This document shows positions 59,666-64,000 of a stretch of DNA of 64,000 nt, in pieces. The position numbers were made by a program, and so were the translations under genes. The DNA is from CAVVIG01 sp050249955 (GTDB lineage: Bacteria; Acidobacteriota; Vicinamibacteria; Vicinamibacterales; CAVVIG01). The stretch is from the NCBI GenBank assembly GCA_050249955.1, contig JBFWPN010000012.1, positions 124,001 through 188,000 on the forward strand, read 5' to 3'. The notes beneath the pieces were generated by a model. The model did not search any database. It saw nothing but the letters and a program-made list of their open reading frames with translations, and was not told the DNA's origin. The first letter of the stretch is position 1; every line of letters begins with the position of its first letter.

Positions 59666-60919
59666 TCAGCGCTCCGCGCTGGACGAGACCTCACCCACAC
59701 CGGGTCGCGATGCCACGGCGAACACCACCGCCATCACGAGTCCCACCACGGCGAGCGTCCGAAACATCGACGCGTAGCCCGCCGCCGCCACCAGAAAGCC
59801 CGCGCCAATCGGCCCTGCGGCATCGCCAATGTCGTAGATGGTGCCGAAGACGCCGTGAGCGGTTCCGTACCGCGCCCGTCGTGAGACGTCGGTGATGAAG
59901 GCGCTCGTCGCCGCCGTCGTCGTCGCGACACCGGCGGCATACGTCACCACGGCGGCGGCCAGCACCCAGCGGCTAGCGGTGGCCGACAAGGCCCACACGG
60001 CGATGCTGCACACCGTCAGGCCGGCCACGATGACGCCTCGCCGCCCCACGCGGTCCGACATGGCCCCAATGAACGGCCGCGCGGCAAGCGTCGTCACCGT
60101 CTGTCCGGCGAAGAGCCAGCCGAGCTGAGGCGTGGTCAGTCCAAAGACGTCGCGACCGTACAAAGGAAGGAAGGCGCTCAACGCGCCGTTGAGCACGAAC
60201 TGCGCGGCGTGTGCACTGCTGGTCACGAGAATCAGACGATGGCGCAGCACTTCGAGGAGGCCGGCCCTGAATGCTGGCCAGCGCGCAGGCGTCTCGTGCA
60301 CTGGAAGGGACGGCGACCACGTGCCGACGATCAGGGGCACCGCGAGCCCGACGACGCCCGCCGCGATGAACGCCAGGTCGAATCGACCAGAGGCGATCAG
60401 ATAGCCGGCCAGCGCGGGACCCAGCGCCTGGCCTGCGCCTTGCGCCGTGGCGTACGTGCCAAGCCACGCGCCCCGCTGCGCGAGGGGGGCCAGGTCGGAC
60501 ACGGTGGCTGATGCCACTGGACCAAAGACGGCGGTGGCACTGCCGTGCAGGATTCGGAGCACGATGAGGGCGGCGAGCGACGAGGCTCCGAGGTACGTAA
60601 ACGGCATGAGCGCGAACACCAGGGCGCCGGCCAGGAGCAGGGGCCGACGTCCCAGGATGTCGGACAGGGCCCCTGCCGGCATCTTGACGAAGATGCCCGT
60701 CAACGTCGAGGCACCGACGACAATGCCGATCATCGACGGGCTCGCGCCGAGGTCGCGAGCGAACAGCGGAAGGAGTGGGGCGCGGCAGATGGCGTAGCTG
60801 GAATACGCCATGAAGCCGGCCGCGCACAGTCGGACCAGTCCTTGTCCGTCGGTCGCCAGCGTCCGCCCTTGCGTCTCCGTTGAGGGCATGGCCGAAGGCA
60901 TCGGTGAGGAGGAAGACAT
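59666..60919 (-). CDS. MFS transporter
   Basis: 417 residues with 12 predicted membrane helices. The A-motif region GALSDILGRRPLLLAG between helices 2 and 3 and a second one, GAMSDRVGRRGVI, in the C-terminal half are typical. Lies 18 bases after chrB, in the same direction, and is likely part of the chromate-type response. Substrate unknown; sugar or drug export, or chromate-linked transport, are possible. Confidence 0.8.
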   Translation of the reverse strand: MSSSSPMPSAMPSTETQGRTLATDGQGLVRLCAAGFMAYSSYAICRAPLLPLFARDLGASPSMIGIVVGASTLTGIFVKMPAGALSDILGRRPLLLAGALVFALMPFTYLGASSLAALIVLRILHGSATAVFGPVASATVSDLAPLAQRGAWLGTYATAQGAGQALGPALAGYLIASGRFDLAFIAAGVVGLAVPLIVGTWSPSLPVHETPARWPAFRAGLLEVLRHRLILVTSSAHAAQFVLNGALSAFLPLYGRDVFGLTTPQLGWLFAGQTVTTLAARPFIGAMSDRVGRRGVIVAGLTVCSIAVWALSATASRWVLAAAVVTYAAGVATTTAATSAFITDVSRRARYGTAHGVFGTIYDIGDAAGPIGAGFLVAAAGYASMFRTLAVVGLVMAVVFAVASRPGVGEVSSSAER

Positions 60920-60937
60920 GTCGAGTCTCTGGAACCG

Positions 60938-62059
60938 TCACCGCGGGCGCTGGCGGGAGCTGGACCGACGGCTCGCTCTGGTCGTGGGCGCGCGGGCGCC
61001 TGGCTTTGCGACGGGCCGCGGGGCCGAGGCCCGCGCCGATTGCGCAAACGCGCGATAGAGCGACTCGAAGAGCGTGATGCCCTGTTCCAGCAGCAGGTCG
61101 TCCTCGGCCGTACTCAGCTGCAGTCCCTCGATCAGCGTGCCCACTGTGCCTGCGTCTGGTGCGCCGAAGCGGCCATCCTTCAGGTCGAGGTCGTGCACGA
61201 TCTGGGCGATGCGCGCCACGGCGGGATCCGTGATGCCGAAGACGGTGCACAGGGTCTCGAACGTGCACCCCTCGCCGTGGTGGCTGAACTCGACACCGAA
61301 CATGTCGAACGGAATTGCCTCCGCGGCCGGTAGCGATTCGCGGTCGACCGCGAACGCAAATCGCGCATCCGCATCGACGAAGCGTCGAATCAGCCACGCC
61401 GAGCCCATGCGGTCGACGCCGGGCCGCGGTCGTGTCACCCAGAGGCGCTGCGCGTACGACGTGATGTCTGTCGCGCCGCCGGCGGTGGCCGAGCCTGTTG
61501 CGGGTTGCGATGGGCGTGCCCGTGCCTCCAGCTCCGCCACCAGCGTGGCCGCGCGGTCACGTCCCGCGCTGCCGAAGAAGTCGATGCGCTCGAGGGCCGC
61601 GAGCCGATCCCGGAACGCCTCGACGGAGCGAAGAACGGCCGGGGCACGGGTGCCGCGGGGCCGGCGCGTCGCATTCACGCGTGCCAGCACACGCTCGATC
61701 TCTTTCGCGAGTGCGCCGTACGCGTCCTGCCGGGCGCGCCGGAACTCCTCGACCAGGGCGTCATCCGAGAAGGTGTCGATGTGGTCGGCGGCGAACACGC
61801 TGGCATCACCCCCGGCACTCGTGACCTCCGTCTTCAGCCATTCGAAGTCTTCGCGCGCCGCGGGTGTGTCAGGGAGCGCATAGACCGCCTGCTTGACCGG
61901 CACGGCGCCCAGCTGCTGCAAGCGGCGCCACGTGCGGACGCGCAGGTTGGACGGTGATGCCGGCAACTGATGCACGAAGAGCAGCCAACGGCGCGTCCCT
62001 GGGTGCGGGTCGGGCGTCGAGGCGATCGGGTCGGGCCGCGTGGCGGTCGGCGTGGACAT
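60938..62059 (-). CDS. chrB: ChrB chromate-resistance regulator
   Basis: 373 residues. N-terminal winged-helix part (WLLFVHQLPASPSNLRVRTWRRLQQLGAVPVKQAVYALP, given as the landmark of the ChrB N-domain at about 24-62) and a C-terminal ChrB domain: WVTRPRPGVDRMGSAWLIRRFVD, FDMFGVEFSHHGEGCTFE (metal-ligand-like His/Cys) and HDLDLKDGRF. ChrB proteins sense chromate and repress chr genes. Here it heads an operon with an MFS protein and an iron-type ABC importer instead of chrA. The tail is Arg/Ser-rich. Confidence 0.85.
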   Translation of the reverse strand: MSTPTATRPDPIASTPDPHPGTRRWLLFVHQLPASPSNLRVRTWRRLQQLGAVPVKQAVYALPDTPAAREDFEWLKTEVTSAGGDASVFAADHIDTFSDDALVEEFRRARQDAYGALAKEIERVLARVNATRRPRGTRAPAVLRSVEAFRDRLAALERIDFFGSAGRDRAATLVAELEARARPSQPATGSATAGGATDITSYAQRLWVTRPRPGVDRMGSAWLIRRFVDADARFAFAVDRESLPAAEAIPFDMFGVEFSHHGEGCTFETLCTVFGITDPAVARIAQIVHDLDLKDGRFGAPDAGTVGTLIEGLQLSTAEDDLLLEQGITLFESLYRAFAQSARASAPRPVAKPGARAPTTRASRRSSSRQRPR

Positions 62060-62085
62060 CTATTGACTGCGTAACAGATGTTTCA

Positions 62086-62114
62086 AGTATAGTACGTTCG
62101 TTGCGACACGACAA
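62086..62114 (-). promoter_or_regulatory. Sigma70-type promoter of the chrB operon
   Basis: On the minus strand, TTGTCG (62114-62109), a 17-base spacer, and TATACT (62091-62086). Transcription would start about 20 bases before the chrB ATG. A weaker TTGACT-N19-TATAGT faces the porin gene on the plus strand and overlaps it (62063-62093), so the two may compete for polymerase. Confidence 0.6.
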
Positions 62115-62198
62115 GCCCCCATGGAGGCGTGGGCGGCGTCGGCATCTCACGAGCGGGCCGATTCGGGCATCGGACGCGGCACGCAGGAGCCACTCATC

Positions 62199-63524
62199 AT
62201 GGATGCGTTGTTGAAACGGTCACGACTCAGCGTTCGACCACACCCGAGGCCGACCAGCCACGTGCGGTGGTCTCATGCGGCGTCAATGCGGTATGTCCTG
62301 TGGGTGACCGCGGTGGTGTTGGCTGGTAGACCGGCGTACGCCCAGGAGCGAGATGCGAGGGTGGCCGAGCTCGACAGGAAACTCAACGCGGCCCAGTCGC
62401 AGGCGCAGGAGCTGCACCAGATGATTGCCGCGCTGGCCGCCGAGTTGCGGGCCTTGAAGGAGCCCCCGCCGGTGAACGCCGCTCCCGTCGTGACGAGTCA
62501 TGACGAGGTCTCGCCGTACCGTGAACAGGTCGTACGACCCGACCTTGGCGGGGACGAGCGGGGCCACGAGTTGGTCGCCGCGCCCGAACTGTTCGTCCAA
62601 TCGCGCTTCCAGGCGCTGCCGCTCGACGGCACATCGGTCGCAGATGCGCCGACCAACTTCCTGTTGACCCGCATGGAGACCCGCTGGGCCGGACTGCTGT
62701 CGCCGAAGGTCGGCCTTGGCTTCGAGCTGCAGTACCATCCGGCGCCCAACGGTGCCGCCTTCGAGCTGGTCAACGATGCGTTCGTCGAATACTACCCGTC
62801 CGAACGCGTGTCCGTTCGCGTGGGCCAGTTCGTCAAGCCGTTCGGGTTCGACATCCAGCAGTCGAGCGCCGAGCGCGAGTCACCCGAGCGCGGCATCTTT
62901 GCCGGGTATTTCTTCCCGGGCCAGCGAGACCGGGGCGTCATGCTCCAGGCCAACGTGACCCGCGGCGTCCAGATGTTCCTCGCGGCCTTCAACGGCAACC
63001 GCTTTTTCGCCGACAGCAACCGCCGTCTGAACGTCAACGCGCGGGTACGCAAGGTGTTCGACCGGTTGCCGCTGGCAGCGGGCGTGTCGGCGCAGATCGG
63101 CCAGCAACTCCTCCCCGACGGCGTGACCGGCAACAACGACGAGAACCTGATGGGGGCGGACGTGCAATGGGCGTGGCGTCGCCTTGGCATACGCGCAGAA
63201 TTCGTGACCGGCAGCCGCCCGTCCACGTTGCTCGATCTCGAACCCGAGTTTGCGCCGGCATTCCGGCCCGGTGCCCGGTCGAGCGGTGGAGCGTTGTTCT
63301 CGAGCGTCAGGCTGACGGATACGGACCAGGTCTACGGACGCTACGACCGTTTCAATGGCGATCCGGTGTTCGGCTACAACGTGCGGGCGTTCAATCTGGG
63401 CTACCTGAGGAAGGTCGGGGCGCACTCACGCATTGGCATCGACTACCAATTCAAGAGCCGTGTGACGGCGAACGACGACAGCCTGAACAGTCGGCTCCAG
63501 GTGAGCTGGAACGTCGAGAAATAG
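62199..63524 (+). CDS. OprO/OprP-type outer-membrane porin
   Basis: 441 residues from the ATG at 62199 (CAGGAG upstream). A later Met at 62286 begins a shorter signal peptide (MRYVLWVTAVVLAGRPAYAQ), and either start gives export. A short coiled-coil (VAELDRKLNAAQSQAQEL) is followed by a beta-barrel with the phosphate-selective porin pattern: RMETRWAGLLSPKVGLGFELQY, VSVRVGQFVKPFGFDIQQSS, FFPGQRDRGVML, GVSAQIG and a C-terminal strand RLQVSWNVEK. It is divergent from the chrB operon and may supply anion entry. Confidence 0.8.
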   Translation: MDALLKRSRLSVRPHPRPTSHVRWSHAASMRYVLWVTAVVLAGRPAYAQERDARVAELDRKLNAAQSQAQELHQMIAALAAELRALKEPPPVNAAPVVTSHDEVSPYREQVVRPDLGGDERGHELVAAPELFVQSRFQALPLDGTSVADAPTNFLLTRMETRWAGLLSPKVGLGFELQYHPAPNGAAFELVNDAFVEYYPSERVSVRVGQFVKPFGFDIQQSSAERESPERGIFAGYFFPGQRDRGVMLQANVTRGVQMFLAAFNGNRFFADSNRRLNVNARVRKVFDRLPLAAGVSAQIGQQLLPDGVTGNNDENLMGADVQWAWRRLGIRAEFVTGSRPSTLLDLEPEFAPAFRPGARSSGGALFSSVRLTDTDQVYGRYDRFNGDPVFGYNVRAFNLGYLRKVGAHSRIGIDYQFKSRVTANDDSLNSRLQVSWNVEK

Positions 63525-63555
63525 CGGCGACGCGGGTGCGGAAAAGGGAGAGGCC

Positions 63556-64000
63556 ATGAGGAGTTGGACGAAGGCGCTGGTGACGTTGGTGGTGGTGTGG
63601 GCCGTCGGCGTCACGGTAGCGACGCAGACCAGTCGAGGACCTCGTCCGCCGACGCGTCAGGCGGGCCAGTTCAGAGGGCAGGTGGTGAGTGCGTCTGGCG
63701 CCCTCGCGGTTGGCGGTCCGGCGACCAACCCTGGCCATCCGGTGGCCAACGCCACGGTCTATCTCGTCCCCGTCGCGGCGATTGACACCACGACGCGCAT
63801 CACCGCCAGCGCCATCTACGCGGCTCCGTACCCGGCTGAGGCGGTCGACGAGCCGCTCGAGGACGCGATTCGACTGCGCGGCACCGGATTTCCGCAGGCC
63901 ACCACCGACGCGCAGGGCGCCTTCCTGATCGCGACGGTGCCGGCCGGCAAGTACTTCGTGCACATCACGCCAGATCCGCTAGACGCCGAGCACCTGCCCG
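63556..64000 (+). CDS. Exported protein with carboxypeptidase-regulatory-like domain (runs off the right edge)
   Basis: The frame opens at the ATG at 63556 (AAGGGAGAGG upstream) and is still open at the window end, so about 148 N-terminal residues are visible. A signal peptide (LVTLVVVWAVGVTVA) is followed by GQFRGQVVSASG and a segment VANATVYLVPV, and later GAFLIATVPAGKYFVHI, which is the pattern of a carboxypeptidase-regulatory-like or CNA-B-type fold. Function unknown; 31 bases after the porin gene, probably the same transcript. Confidence 0.7.
   Translation, partial: MRSWTKALVTLVVVWAVGVTVATQTSRGPRPPTRQAGQFRGQVVSASGALAVGGPATNPGHPVANATVYLVPVAAIDTTTRITASAIYAAPYPAEAVDEPLEDAIRLRGTGFPQATTDAQGAFLIATVPAGKYFVHITPDPLDAEHLP

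Overview
The window is high-GC bacterial DNA. The mix of chromosomal genes at its edges points to a soil Acidobacteriota, most likely the Vicinamibacteria/Luteitalea group: a DUF6152 protein beside paired DUF6644-like membrane proteins, a soluble PQQ-type sugar dehydrogenase, a GMC oxidoreductase fused to DUF1080, a ChrB regulator and an OprP-type porin. This assignment is inferred from gene content only; no marker gene is present.

Layout. (1) 1-5745 is chromosomal: a DUF6152 cluster with two paralogous membrane proteins, a PQQ sugar dehydrogenase, a lipoprotein cytochrome c, a periplasmic cupin, a multispanning membrane protein, and a DUF1264 gene carrying a -1 frameshift. A tRNA-Ser(GGA) on the minus strand (5803-5892) ends this block. 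(2) About 5893-52700 is one large accessory element, best read as an integrative and conjugative element (ICE). It opens with defence-type cargo on the minus strand (6164-16098): a type III-like Res/Mod pair, an SF1 helicase with a RelE/ParE-like N-terminus, and a GHKL ATPase with a C-terminal nuclease-like motif. Next come a secreted CHAT protein translationally coupled to an S41 peptidase, an HNH-like zinc protein, an AAA_13-type zinc-hook ATPase, and a PD-(D/E)xK protein. An ECF-type sigma factor and a probable anti-sigma factor lie just before a complete P-type type IV secretion operon (virB2, B3, B4, B9, B10, two B5 paralogues, B6, B8, then VirD4 and VirB11). After another AAA ATPase come a RepB-type primase, two SpoVG-like paralogues, DUF932, RadC, an excisionase-like protein and a tyrosine integrase. 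(3) 52909-64000 is chromosomal again: the GMC-DUF1080 fusion, a minus-strand operon (chrB, MFS, DUF1080-like, fbpA, fbpB, fbpC), a porin, and the start of one more secreted protein.

How it fits together. A repeated element GTAAGG-N16-CGTTCT occurs three times on the plus strand of the ICE, always between genes: before virB2, before the primase gene and before the first SpoVG-like gene. It has the form of an ECF sigma-factor promoter, and the element encodes an ECF sigma factor next to the first copy. I propose that this sigma/anti-sigma pair switches on transfer, replication priming and the accessory block together. No classical relaxase is visible. The best candidate transfer-initiation region is a winged-helix Replic_Relax-like protein, an unknown coupled protein, a long inverted repeat (38039-38114), a ribbon-helix-helix-like protein and the coupling protein, in that order.
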